This document shows positions 23,785-31,546 of a DNA stretch of 37,095 bases, in pieces; the first letter of the stretch is position 1, and each line of letters starts with the position of its first letter. Source of the DNA: Igneacidithiobacillus sp041146875 (GTDB taxonomy: Bacteria; Pseudomonadota; Gammaproteobacteria; Acidithiobacillales; Acidithiobacillaceae); contig NZ_JBFRXP010000022.1 in NCBI RefSeq assembly GCF_041146875.1, positions 1-37,095 of the forward strand, in the 5' to 3' direction. Both the position numbers and the translations under genes were made by a program. A model generated the notes under the pieces. That model was not told the DNA's origin. It saw only the letters and a program-made list of their open reading frames with translations, and did not search any database.

Positions 23785-24722
23785 TGGCAGCCGAACGCGG
23801 AGAGGAAAAGGTCCGCCGCAATCCCGTGCCTATTCCAGTAGTCGCCGAGCACGCCCCACGGCAGCCGAAGCCCGCGTGGCTACGGGTGCGCTCCCCGTTA
23901 AATCCGCGCGTGGATGAACTGAAAGCGATCCTACGGCAGGCGAATTTGCACACTGTCTGCGAAGAGGCTTCTTGCCCCAATCTGGGAGAGTGTTTTGGTG
24001 GCGGTACGGCTACCTTTATGATCCTCGGCGATCTTTGTACCCGACGCTGTCCCTTCTGTGATGTTGCCCACGGCCGTCCTCAAGCGCCAGACCCAGAGGA
24101 ACCCGAGCACCTGGCACAAACCGTAGCCCAAATGGGGTTACGCTTTGTCGTCGTTACCTCCGTCGATCGCGACGACCTGCGTGACGGTGGTGCCGGCCAT
24201 TTTGCTGCGGTAATCGGCGCCCTGCGCCAGCAATGTCCAGAGCTGCAGATAGAGATCCTAGTACCGGATTTCCGGGGGCGCTTGGACAAAGCCCTGGACG
24301 CACTCGCGCAATGCCCGCCCGATGTCCTCAACCACAACCTGGAAACCGTGCCCAGGCTCTATGCCCAAGCGCGCCCGGGAGCGGACTACCACCACTCCCT
24401 AGAACTTTTACGGCGCTATGGGGAGCGGCACCCGGCCATACCGACCAAATCCGGCCTCATGCTGGGCCTCGGGGAGGAGATTGATGAGATTATCGAAGTG
24501 ATGCGCGATCTGCGCAGCGCTGGCTGTTCCCTGCTCACCCTCGGACAATATCTGGCACCCTCGCGCCATCACCATCCCGTCGAGCGCTATGTCGCACCAG
24601 AAGAATTTTCCCGACTGGAGCATATAGGACTGGAAATAGGCTTTCGCCACGTGGCAGCAGGGCCGTTAGTTCGCTCGTCTTACCATGCTGAACATAGCTT
24701 TCGCGAGTGGTCTACCGACTGA
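23784..24722 (+). CDS. lipA: Lipoyl synthase LipA
   Basis: A 312-residue radical SAM enzyme that inserts two sulfur atoms into octanoylated proteins. The auxiliary cluster is bound by Cys59, Cys64 and Cys70 (CEEASCPNLGEC), the radical SAM cluster by Cys85, Cys89 and Cys92 (CTRRCPFC), and the conserved C-terminal VRSSYHAE supplies the serine ligand. The N-terminal 35 residues are basic and variable, as usual. It overlaps lipB by one base, so translation is coupled. Full length, all ligands present. Confidence 0.97.
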   Translation: MAAERGEEKVRRNPVPIPVVAEHAPRQPKPAWLRVRSPLNPRVDELKAILRQANLHTVCEEASCPNLGECFGGGTATFMILGDLCTRRCPFCDVAHGRPQAPDPEEPEHLAQTVAQMGLRFVVVTSVDRDDLRDGGAGHFAAVIGALRQQCPELQIEILVPDFRGRLDKALDALAQCPPDVLNHNLETVPRLYAQARPGADYHHSLELLRRYGERHPAIPTKSGLMLGLGEEIDEIIEVMRDLRSAGCSLLTLGQYLAPSRHHHPVERYVAPEEFSRLEHIGLEIGFRHVAAGPLVRSSYHAEHSFREWSTD

Positions 24723-24731
24723 CGGTAACGC

Positions 24732-25517
24732 GTGACTCCGATCTACCTTCTCAGTCTCGGCTCCGCCCTCGTTCAGCCGCCGGGTATTTTTCTCCTGATT
24801 GCGGGTATTGGTCTCTTACTCAGTACCCTGCTCGGCTGGCACTGGTTCGGCAGAACCGTCATATTACTTGCCCTGCTTGGCATCTATTTTTGTGCCACAC
24901 CGATTGGCGCACGCCTTCTCTTGCAACCTTTGGAAGACCAATATCCAGCGCTGCTCCAGCCGATTAGCGGCAAATCTGCGCCGCAAGCCATCGTTGTGCT
25001 TGGCGGTGGGGAGATTGTCGACCCCGGCCGTGCCATTCCAGAAATGGCAAACGCACGCACCCTAATGCGATTACAAGCGGCTGCCACACTCGCGCAGGAA
25101 GTAGACCTTCCCCTAGTACCCAGCGGCGGTGCCCCGAGTTTTGGGGCGCCGAGCGAGGCGGCGACCATGGCCGCGTTGTTGCGAAAAAGTTTTCATGTCG
25201 ACAATCCCATCTGGCTTGAGGGGAAATCGTACAACACGGCCGCCAACGCAAAAGATAGCGCCGCGTTGTTGCACCAACACCGCATTCGTCGGATCTACCT
25301 AGTCACTTCTGCCGTACACATGCCGCGGGCTATGGCCTGGTTTCGCCACTATGGACTAATTCCAACGCCGGTACCCTGCGACTACCGAATGGGCCAAGCT
25401 GCGCCCCTCTCGTGGCAGTCGTGGCTACCGCGCGCGATTTATGAAGAGATCAGCAGCGAGGCCATGCACGAATATGTCGGGCTGCTCTGGTATCGCTGGC
25501 GCACACGGCAGTTTTAG
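24732..25517 (+). CDS. YdcF/ElyC-like DUF218 membrane protein
   Basis: A 261-residue protein with two N-terminal membrane helices (ALVQPPGIFLLIAGIGLLLSTLL and FGRTVILLALLGIYFCATPIG). A periplasmic or cytoplasmic DUF218 domain follows: AIVVLGGGE, LVPSGGAPSFGAPSEAATMAALL, the SYNTAANAKDSAALL segment and IYLVTSAVHMPRAMAWFRHYGL. In Escherichia coli the relatives ElyC, SanA and YdcF are linked to envelope integrity; the reaction is unknown. The GTG start is nine bases after lipA. It ends four bases into the tail of the convergent L,D-transpeptidase gene. Confidence 0.85.
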   Translation: MTPIYLLSLGSALVQPPGIFLLIAGIGLLLSTLLGWHWFGRTVILLALLGIYFCATPIGARLLLQPLEDQYPALLQPISGKSAPQAIVVLGGGEIVDPGRAIPEMANARTLMRLQAAATLAQEVDLPLVPSGGAPSFGAPSEAATMAALLRKSFHVDNPIWLEGKSYNTAANAKDSAALLHQHRIRRIYLVTSAVHMPRAMAWFRHYGLIPTPVPCDYRMGQAAPLSWQSWLPRAIYEEISSEAMHEYVGLLWYRWRTRQF

Positions 25518-26605
25518 CTGGGCTTCTGCCCTGGCAGATAGACTTTCACGTTGATCTGATCGTTGTTTGCGGCACTTGCCAAAGGCAACGGTGGCGGTAC
25601 GGCAGCCCCGTTAGCGGAAGGACCATAGGGCGCATAGGCGTAAGGCTTCGCAGGCAAGGCCTGGGCTAACGTCGCATATGTCGGCGAATCCTTACCGATA
25701 GGCAGGGCGACGGTGTTGTGCTCGGCGACCATGCGCCGCACGCGCGCCCAATCAATCGCTTCATGAAGGTGATTGACCACCATGAATTGCTTGATCGCCA
25801 CCACAGCGCGCTGCAGATCCGTCAACCCCCCTTTGTGATAGGCATGCAAAGGCTTGTAGCACTGTAGATAAATCTGCCCATTGCGCTCCCCCACCATATT
25901 CGGTTCATCCACCAAACGTACAGACGTTCCCTCCGGCACCATGGGGAAGAGTTGCGCCACATTCTCCGGATACATCTGAAAGCACCCCTGGCTGGAACGC
26001 ATACCTATACCCCAGGGATGATAGGTTCCGTGGATAAAAATCCCCGAAAGACCCGTCTCCATCGCCAACTCACCCATGGGGTTTTCTGCACCTGGAGGCC
26101 AATACCAGGGGATGTCCATGTGAAATTTCTTTTCAAACCAAGCATGGATATTCTTGGGAACATTCCAGGCCGGCATCTTGAATTTTTGAATGATGCTGGT
26201 AGTGGTCAGGCTTTCTTTCCAGCCGGGCAAAAATACCCCTACAGGATAGGTGAACACCACGCCTCGACCACCCGGAAAGTAGTACAGACGCCGCGCGGGG
26301 ATGTTGACGATGATCCCCGTCCAAGGACCCTGAGGGAGCACGTATTCATTGGGAATAACGACCTTACTGGCCTGCCCAGGCAGCCAGGGGTTCACCCCCG
26401 GGTTAGCGCCGACCTCCTGATTATAGCCAATATCGTAGAAGCGACCGATATCGAGCAAGGTATCATCGCGATGACTGGTAACGGCCTGCAAGTTACCCAC
26501 CATATTGCCGTGCTGCGGCAAGGGAAACACGGTGGCAGAGGCAGCGAGTGGCGCCAGCGCGGCGAGGCTGGCGAGAAAAATCTTTCGTAGCGTAGTTTGC
26601 AGCAT
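25514..26605 (-). CDS. Secreted L,D-transpeptidase (YkuD domain)
   Basis: A 363-residue exported protein with a signal peptide (MLQTTLRKIFLASLAALAPLAASA). An N-terminal region with a LysM-like look (DIGRFYDIGYNQEVGANPGV, then VVIPNEYVLP) precedes the YkuD catalytic domain, with IHGTYHPWGIGMRSSQGC as active site; Cys208 is the nucleophile. A Pro/Ala-rich tail ends the protein. Such enzymes make 3-3 peptidoglycan cross-links or attach proteins to the wall. It is transcribed toward and overlaps the YdcF-like gene by four bases. The domain order resembles the YnhG/ErfK group. Confidence 0.9.
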   Translation of the reverse strand: MLQTTLRKIFLASLAALAPLAASATVFPLPQHGNMVGNLQAVTSHRDDTLLDIGRFYDIGYNQEVGANPGVNPWLPGQASKVVIPNEYVLPQGPWTGIIVNIPARRLYYFPGGRGVVFTYPVGVFLPGWKESLTTTSIIQKFKMPAWNVPKNIHAWFEKKFHMDIPWYWPPGAENPMGELAMETGLSGIFIHGTYHPWGIGMRSSQGCFQMYPENVAQLFPMVPEGTSVRLVDEPNMVGERNGQIYLQCYKPLHAYHKGGLTDLQRAVVAIKQFMVVNHLHEAIDWARVRRMVAEHNTVALPIGKDSPTYATLAQALPAKPYAYAPYGPSANGAAVPPPLPLASAANNDQINVKVYLPGQKPS

Positions 26606-26692
26606 TGCAACCCCATCTGAGAGGCTGGCAGAATCCTTGTTCTGTTCTGCACGGCCAGTTGATCCTGTTGTAACTTTACGATTTTACCGAAA

Positions 26693-27133
26693 ATGGAGCA
26701 AAAAGTGGAATCACCCTTCTTGTTACTGCTACAACGCCATCTGCACGGCGAAACTGCTGGCGGCGAGTCCTTGCGCGAGGCATTTGTTTCCCTGGACCAT
26801 CTCCTCGTCGACATCGCAAGTGACCTGCAAATCACCTACGACGGCCCGGGCGTTGGGCTGGGTAAGCAAGCTGATCTGCACCGCCTGCGCATTGCCGAAC
26901 ACCATTGGACGGGAACCGAACGCGTTTGGGGCCTTGCAGTCTGCAGCTACGCCGGGCGGGGAGAACCACGCAGCGAATGGCGTATTCAGCGTGCGAGCCG
27001 CGAGCGTCTGCCGGTGATTCTGCGCGCATTGCCCGAATTTTTTCGCGGCTACGCTGAGCTTGCCGATAGAGATCGACAAGGCCGAGGGAGTGGCAAACGT
27101 CTACATGACATCGCGCTTCTCCTCGAGCGTTGA
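26693..27133 (+). CDS. Protein of unknown function, 146 residues
   Basis: A soluble 146-residue protein that I do not recognise. It starts MEQKVESPFLLLLQRHLHGETAGGESL and contains a predicted mix of helix and strand (ERVWGLAVCSYAGRGEPRSEWRIQRASRERLPVILRALPEFF). There is no signal peptide, membrane segment or catalytic motif. It is divergent from the L,D-transpeptidase across 87 bases in which I see no strong promoter, and lies 77 bases upstream of the GTPase-roadblock cluster on the same strand. Base composition is like the housekeeping genes rather than the A/T-rich cluster, and the opposite frames are poorer, so I take it as a real gene. Confidence 0.65.
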   Translation: MEQKVESPFLLLLQRHLHGETAGGESLREAFVSLDHLLVDIASDLQITYDGPGVGLGKQADLHRLRIAEHHWTGTERVWGLAVCSYAGRGEPRSEWRIQRASRERLPVILRALPEFFRGYAELADRDRQGRGSGKRLHDIALLLER

Positions 27134-27210
27134 CAGGTGGACAAAAGCAGCTATTTACCAACACGACATGAAATTTTTGCAGACAACCCGAGAGCTTCGA
27201 GTAGCGAGCC

Positions 27211-28704
27211 ATGCCCTTGCCCACAGTTAGCCTGTTTCTGATCGTTGCCGCACTGGTTTTGCTGGCCGCGGCCGTAATTTGGAAATTGCGGGCGCGCAGG
27301 CGAAGTGCTGGGCGTCCAACTCTTGATAGCCCCATTCGCGGTGCTTCCCAGCCACAAGCTCAGCACTTTTCAGCGCAACCCCAACCGCCTAGCTCTCCTG
27401 CACCGGCGGCGGAGATCGAAGAGGTCAGCATATTTGACGAGATCGAAATCTATCTCGCATATGACCATGTCGATCAGGCGACGACTGCACTACGCTGGTA
27501 TGTAGATCATCATCCACAGAATTTGGAGCAACGAGACCGCCTCCGCAGCCTATATATGGATGCAGCAGATTACAATCATCTCGCGGAGCTTTTAGAGGAA
27601 GACCTAGACCGAAAGTACCTGAGTAGCGACACCGCCCGCGATCTGATCCTCCAGTGCCTGCAGAGGGATCCACAGAATCTGCCGCTACGTGTATTAGCCG
27701 AAACTCGCTTGGATCTCAGTCTCGAGTCTATCGACCAGGAACTGCGTCGCCATCAACCCCTTCAGGACGAACGGGTCAAAGCTCGGCAGGAAGAAGTGAC
27801 GGAGCTTGGTTCTATTCATCGCGACCTACAACAAGCAATTGTACATCCAGAACCTCTTGATCTACATGATATTCCGCTCAATGCATTTCAGCGTGACATC
27901 CCTGGCCAGGAGCAATTGGAAGACTATGCTGAAGATGCGCTTCTGCGCGGTTCCGCGACATTATCACCGCTTGATGAAGAGGAAATCCGTGCGGTCAGCG
28001 CGCTTGTCGGCACCGCGCATGCTGTCCGTTTGTTGCAGGAAACTGGCCAATATGAAGCGGCAGAGTCCTTATTAAGAAGACAAATCATTTTATACCCAAA
28101 ACGACTTCGCCTCCACGTATTGCTACTCCAATTTTTATATGAACAGCAGAAAGGGGCAGAGTTTGCCCATGCTTTACTTCGTTTATATATCACCCTTTGG
28201 GGCTTGGGAAAGCCACTACGCCAGCGACTGCTCCAACTCGGGCGCCAGCTAGACGCGAACGTATTATATGACGACCTAGAAAATAGTGATGGGAGAGAAA
28301 ATCAGGTGCTCGCAACGCTTGCCGAGAAAAATCAGTTATATATACCGATCAGCACTATACCTATCAGTAGCCCGCAGCTCGTGCAAGAGCGGCTTCGCCG
28401 TGATCGGGAGATCGCCGAGGCCAATGCGGATGACCCGATTTTGCGTGATTTCAACATGCTTCTTGACTATGGCCAGGTAGAGGAGGCAGTCGATTTGTTG
28501 GAACAGTCGGCACTCGCGTCGCCCAGGCAATCCGTCTATTTCCTCCCATTGCTAGAAATGTATGAACGTATGCAAGCACGCGATCGTTTTACTCGCTTTA
28601 GTAAAAAAATAATTAACTGTGACCCGCAACCTGACGAAGCAATCATGCGCCAGCTTTATCACTTGTCCGAACGCCTGCAACGTGGCGTCACTGCTACCGC
28701 CTAG
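27211..28704 (+). CDS. Membrane-anchored TPR protein, FimV-like, first gene of the GTPase-roadblock cluster
   Basis: A 497-residue protein with one N-terminal membrane helix (TVSLFLIVAALVLLAAAVIWKL), a basic stop-transfer stretch, a Pro/Gln-rich linker (about residues 35-70) and a long helical cytoplasmic part. At least two TPR-like units are visible: IEIYLAYDHVDQATTALRWYVDHHPQNLE, and near the end FNMLLDYGQVEEAVDLLEQSA. These resemble the C-terminal TPR region of FimV/HubP polar landmark proteins, though the LysM part of FimV is missing. It is followed 12 bases later by the receiver-like gene. A/T-rich codons (TTA, ATA) become frequent in its second half. A scaffold for the downstream GTPase is inferred. 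Confidence 0.78.
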   Translation: MPLPTVSLFLIVAALVLLAAAVIWKLRARRRSAGRPTLDSPIRGASQPQAQHFSAQPQPPSSPAPAAEIEEVSIFDEIEIYLAYDHVDQATTALRWYVDHHPQNLEQRDRLRSLYMDAADYNHLAELLEEDLDRKYLSSDTARDLILQCLQRDPQNLPLRVLAETRLDLSLESIDQELRRHQPLQDERVKARQEEVTELGSIHRDLQQAIVHPEPLDLHDIPLNAFQRDIPGQEQLEDYAEDALLRGSATLSPLDEEEIRAVSALVGTAHAVRLLQETGQYEAAESLLRRQIILYPKRLRLHVLLLQFLYEQQKGAEFAHALLRLYITLWGLGKPLRQRLLQLGRQLDANVLYDDLENSDGRENQVLATLAEKNQLYIPISTIPISSPQLVQERLRRDREIAEANADDPILRDFNMLLDYGQVEEAVDLLEQSALASPRQSVYFLPLLEMYERMQARDRFTRFSKKIINCDPQPDEAIMRQLYHLSERLQRGVTATA

Positions 28705-28716
28705 GGAGGAATAACC

Positions 28717-29847
28717 ATGAATGACAAGGAAAAGCTTGCCGGGGCTGCCATTTTAGTAGGTGGAATCGGCCTTGATGCGAGGAAAGAGGCCGTTTTTCGT
28801 ATGGCTTTTCGAATGAATCGGAAGGCAAACTACGGTTTTCTCGAAGCGGGCGATACCCAAGCTCCAAATTTGGCCATTGCGGACTTGGACTCACCTGACG
28901 GCCTCGCAGGCGCAGAGAAATTCCGTCAGGAACACCCAGACATCCCGTTGCTTGCAACCACTATCGTACCGGAAAATTTTACTAACTTTGTGACGCTAGC
29001 CAAACCAATTCGCATGGAAACTTTGTTTCCAGCGTTGGACCATCTCCTACATCCGTCGCAACCGGCCCCCATTTTATCCTCACAACAAACAATAGAGCAG
29101 GCAGGAAAAACCAACCATTTGGAGCACCGTGCGACACAGGAGAATATCCCTGCAAGCAAACAGATGCCAATACCGCCAATAGCAAATCCAAGTTGGGACC
29201 CGGATAAAATCGAATATTTTGACCCAGAGCAGGGCTTGCTCGCGCTTGTTAATCGAGCAATTCGCGACCATATTCCCGTTGGCATAGTTGACCGCCGCGA
29301 CGGAAAATTACTATGGCGTATTTTTCCAGAACAGGAGAAAGTCGAAGCCAGCGTCAGCATGGAGGAGGCGCAGTCTATTTTTCGCCATGGTGAAAGCGAT
29401 CTAATTCTCCGCGCCGATGCCTCCTTCGCCGCCACTGATAATCTATATTCCATGACACTGACGGAATATCTTTGGCAAATTCACGCCATCGCTGCGGATG
29501 GACGACTGAGCAAAAAAATCCCCCTAAATCATCCCATAAAATTGCGCCGTTGGCCCAATCTCACACGCTTACATCCACTGCCAGAAGCATTACGTTTGGC
29601 GGCATTTCTCGCCCGATCTCCGGCATCCCCGGCACTAACCATTCGTATGCTGCGTGTACAATCTCAGGCGCTGTTCAATTTTCTTGCGGCCGCCGATGCC
29701 TTAGAGCTATTGGATTACAGCTCTGCCGGCACAGGGATATTACCGGAACATATTGCGTCCGCGGTCACCGCAGTGGACGTACCCAAGGCGAACCCCACAA
29801 AACGTGGTTTGCTTGGCCGCCTTTTGTCCAAGATTGCCGGGCTGTAG
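28717..29847 (+). CDS. Degenerate receiver with C-terminal winged-helix-like domain
   Basis: A 376-residue soluble protein, not a known named family to me. Residues 8-111 follow the receiver fold: AAILVGGIG as first strand, IADLD with a candidate phospho-acceptor Asp57, LLATT as fourth strand and AKP with Lys96. The acidic pair needed for magnesium is missing from the first strand, so it is probably a pseudo-receiver. A Pro/Gln-rich linker (about 112-165) follows. The C-terminal part has a mixed domain (GIVDRRDGKLLWRIFPE) and helices ending in a winged-helix-like segment (ALRLAAFLARSPASPALTIRMLRVQSQALFNFLAAADALELLD). GGAGGA precedes the ATG. The GTPase gene follows 34 bases after the stop. 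Confidence 0.75.
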   Translation: MNDKEKLAGAAILVGGIGLDARKEAVFRMAFRMNRKANYGFLEAGDTQAPNLAIADLDSPDGLAGAEKFRQEHPDIPLLATTIVPENFTNFVTLAKPIRMETLFPALDHLLHPSQPAPILSSQQTIEQAGKTNHLEHRATQENIPASKQMPIPPIANPSWDPDKIEYFDPEQGLLALVNRAIRDHIPVGIVDRRDGKLLWRIFPEQEKVEASVSMEEAQSIFRHGESDLILRADASFAATDNLYSMTLTEYLWQIHAIAADGRLSKKIPLNHPIKLRRWPNLTRLHPLPEALRLAAFLARSPASPALTIRMLRVQSQALFNFLAAADALELLDYSSAGTGILPEHIASAVTAVDVPKANPTKRGLLGRLLSKIAGL

Positions 29848-29881
29848 TGATAGAAATGAAATTTGACCCAGAGGATTGCAC

Positions 29882-30448
29882 ATGAGAGAAGATAATAAGA
29901 TCGTTTTTACTGGCCCAGTTGGTGCGGGCAAGACCTCTGCTATATCCGCGATCTCCGACGTGCCTATCATCTCCACCGATGCAAAAGCCTCGGATATGAC
30001 GATAAACCGAAAGGGTCACACAACTGTCGCTATGGACTATGGCATTCTGAATCTTGGAGACAAGAGCAAAGTGCATTTATATGGCACACCAGGACAAGAG
30101 CGTTTCGATTTTATGTGGGACATCCTTACCACGGGCGGTCTCGGTCTGATATTGATGCTTGACAACACCCGTCCCAACCCAAAAAAGGACATGCATTTCT
30201 TTCTGCATGCATTCAAGGATTACATCGCTGACGTCCCCGTAGTTTTAGGAATCAGCAAGACTGACATCAATTCTCACCCTGATACTTCCGAATACGCAAA
30301 AATGCTCTCTGAAGTTAGCCAAGATATCACAATGCTCAACCCTATTCCGCCGATATTTGAGGTAGATGGACGCAGAAAAGAGGACGTAAAAAATTTGGTC
30401 ATGGCACTTCTTTTCTCCATCGATCCTGGTCTAGGAATGATCCCATGA
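29882..30448 (+). CDS. Small Ras-like GTPase of the COG2229/Rup type
   Basis: A 188-residue GTPase. The P-loop is Gly11-Pro-Val-Gly-Ala-Gly-Lys17-Thr18. The switch I region contains TTVAMDYG (47-54), the G3 loop is YGTPGQERF with TPGQ at 69-72, and the base-recognition motif is SKTD (125-128), a variant of N/TKxD. The TTVAMDYG plus TPGQERF combination is typical of COG2229 GTPases, such as CvnD of actinobacterial conservons, and related to MglA. I start it at the ATG at 29882, seven bases after GAGG. Its last codons overlap the next gene as ATGA, so the GTPase and the roadblock-like protein are translationally coupled. A regulatory switch is certain by family; the target is unknown. Confidence 0.9.
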   Translation: MREDNKIVFTGPVGAGKTSAISAISDVPIISTDAKASDMTINRKGHTTVAMDYGILNLGDKSKVHLYGTPGQERFDFMWDILTTGGLGLILMLDNTRPNPKKDMHFFLHAFKDYIADVPVVLGISKTDINSHPDTSEYAKMLSEVSQDITMLNPIPPIFEVDGRRKEDVKNLVMALLFSIDPGLGMIP

Positions 30449-31083
30449 GTATTGAACTCGTCACCGCTGACCATCCTCTATATGCAGAGTTAACACCAGC
30501 AGGGGCGTTCTATGTCAGTTCCGGACCCGAATTGGAAGGCAACCGTTCTATTCTTTTCAATATTCTGCGAGAGGGGCCACGAAACCCGTTCACCAATGAC
30601 GCCGCGAGCCGTTGGACTAGACTAGAGGGACCCGCTGACGCGCTGCGCAGCATTTTACGCTTACAGCGCCTTGGTTTAATTCGCGGAAATCCCGAGGCAC
30701 GTAAGATTCCTGAGCGGCGTTTAGAAGATATTCTTCCCGGGCTACTGGCGCAACTATCCGACGGGCAACGTGCCTTGCTGGCGGATGAAAATGGATTTTA
30801 TCTGTCGACATCGGGGTTTTTACATGAATCTGCCGAGGAGCTCGCCGGGCTTTCGGCTGATTTGCTCAGCTTACAGAACCGGCATGGTAGATTGCTACGC
30901 AACAATCTTCGCGTACATAGCGAAAGCTGGGCGCTTGTCGACCCCGCAGGACAATCAGAACTTGGGTTTTGGCCTCTTTTTATTGGTCCACAGCGTTTCA
31001 TGTTGATCATCGGCGGAACTCCATTATTGCAAAGCCAGTCCTTCGTTACCCTCGTCCAGATTCTCGATCAACGTTATCGCTAG
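30445..31083 (+). CDS. Winged-helix plus roadblock-like protein coupled to the GTPase
   Basis: A 212-residue soluble protein. The N-terminal half includes a segment that reads like a winged helix (GPADALRSILRLQRLGLIRG). The second half (about 105-212) follows the strand-helix order of roadblock/LC7 domains: ALLADENGFYLSTSGF, then a helix EELAGLSADLLSLQNRHG, then SWALVDPAG, RFMLIIGGTPLL and a closing helix. The match is structural in character and has not been tested by a profile. The ATG overlaps the GTPase stop by four bases, suggesting a fixed ratio and direct contact. In conservons a DUF742 winged-helix protein (CvnC) and a roadblock protein (CvnB) occupy comparable positions. Confidence 0.72.
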   Translation: MSIELVTADHPLYAELTPAGAFYVSSGPELEGNRSILFNILREGPRNPFTNDAASRWTRLEGPADALRSILRLQRLGLIRGNPEARKIPERRLEDILPGLLAQLSDGQRALLADENGFYLSTSGFLHESAEELAGLSADLLSLQNRHGRLLRNNLRVHSESWALVDPAGQSELGFWPLFIGPQRFMLIIGGTPLLQSQSFVTLVQILDQRYR

Positions 31084-31119
31084 TTATCGTCATTCTTTTT
31101 TATTGGGAGTTTTATCGCC

Positions 31120-31482
31120 ATGCGTGAAGAAATGCTTAAATCCATCCTCAGCGACCTCAACGGCTCCTCCGCCGACATTGAGGCGTCAGCGGTAATTTCC
31201 ACCGATGGACTTACCATCGCCTCTCTACTGGCCGGCAATATGGACGAGGATCGCGTCGGCGCGATGGCAGCAGCCATGCTGTCTTTGGGCGACCGAACCG
31301 CAGCAGAATTAGCACGCGGCGAGCTTGAGCAAGTGATGATCAAAGGAGATTCCGGCTATGTTCTTCTCATTCATGCTGGGCACGACGCCGTTCTTACCGT
31401 TATTGCCAGAAGAGAAGCGAAGCTGGGGTTGATTTTTCTGGACGCAAAACGCGCGGCCCAGGGTATTGCCGAGCTTCTGTGA
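31120..31482 (+). CDS. Roadblock/LC7 domain protein (MglB/CvnB-like)
   Basis: A 120-residue single roadblock/LC7 domain: helix MREEMLKSILSDLNG, strands EASAVISTDGLTIASLL, helix DRVGAMAAAMLSLGDRTAAEL, strands LEQVMIKGDSGYVLLIHAG and AVLTVIARREAKLGLIFLD, and a last helix. Proteins of this kind act as dimers that bind small GTPases; MglB stimulates GTP hydrolysis by MglA. It has its own ribosome binding site (GGGAG) and ends the five-gene cluster, 64 bases before glyQ. Its base composition is closer to the housekeeping genes than that of the three genes before it. Confidence 0.9.
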   Translation: MREEMLKSILSDLNGSSADIEASAVISTDGLTIASLLAGNMDEDRVGAMAAAMLSLGDRTAAELARGELEQVMIKGDSGYVLLIHAGHDAVLTVIARREAKLGLIFLDAKRAAQGIAELL

Positions 31483-31522
31483 TGCCTGGTCTTTCCTGAC
31501 ATCGAGCATTCGGCCATAATTA

Positions 31523-31545
31523 ACGTCCTCGTATAGCGGGGACGT
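31523..31545 (+). promoter_or_regulatory. Hairpin covering the glyQ ribosome binding site
   Basis: ACGTCCTC (31523-31530) can pair with GGGGACGT (31538-31545), with one G-T wobble, around a seven-base loop. The right arm contains the purine-rich GGGGA that must serve as the glyQ ribosome binding site, and the ATG follows one base later. The pairing would hide the site. Confidence 0.5.
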
Positions 31546-31546
31546 C

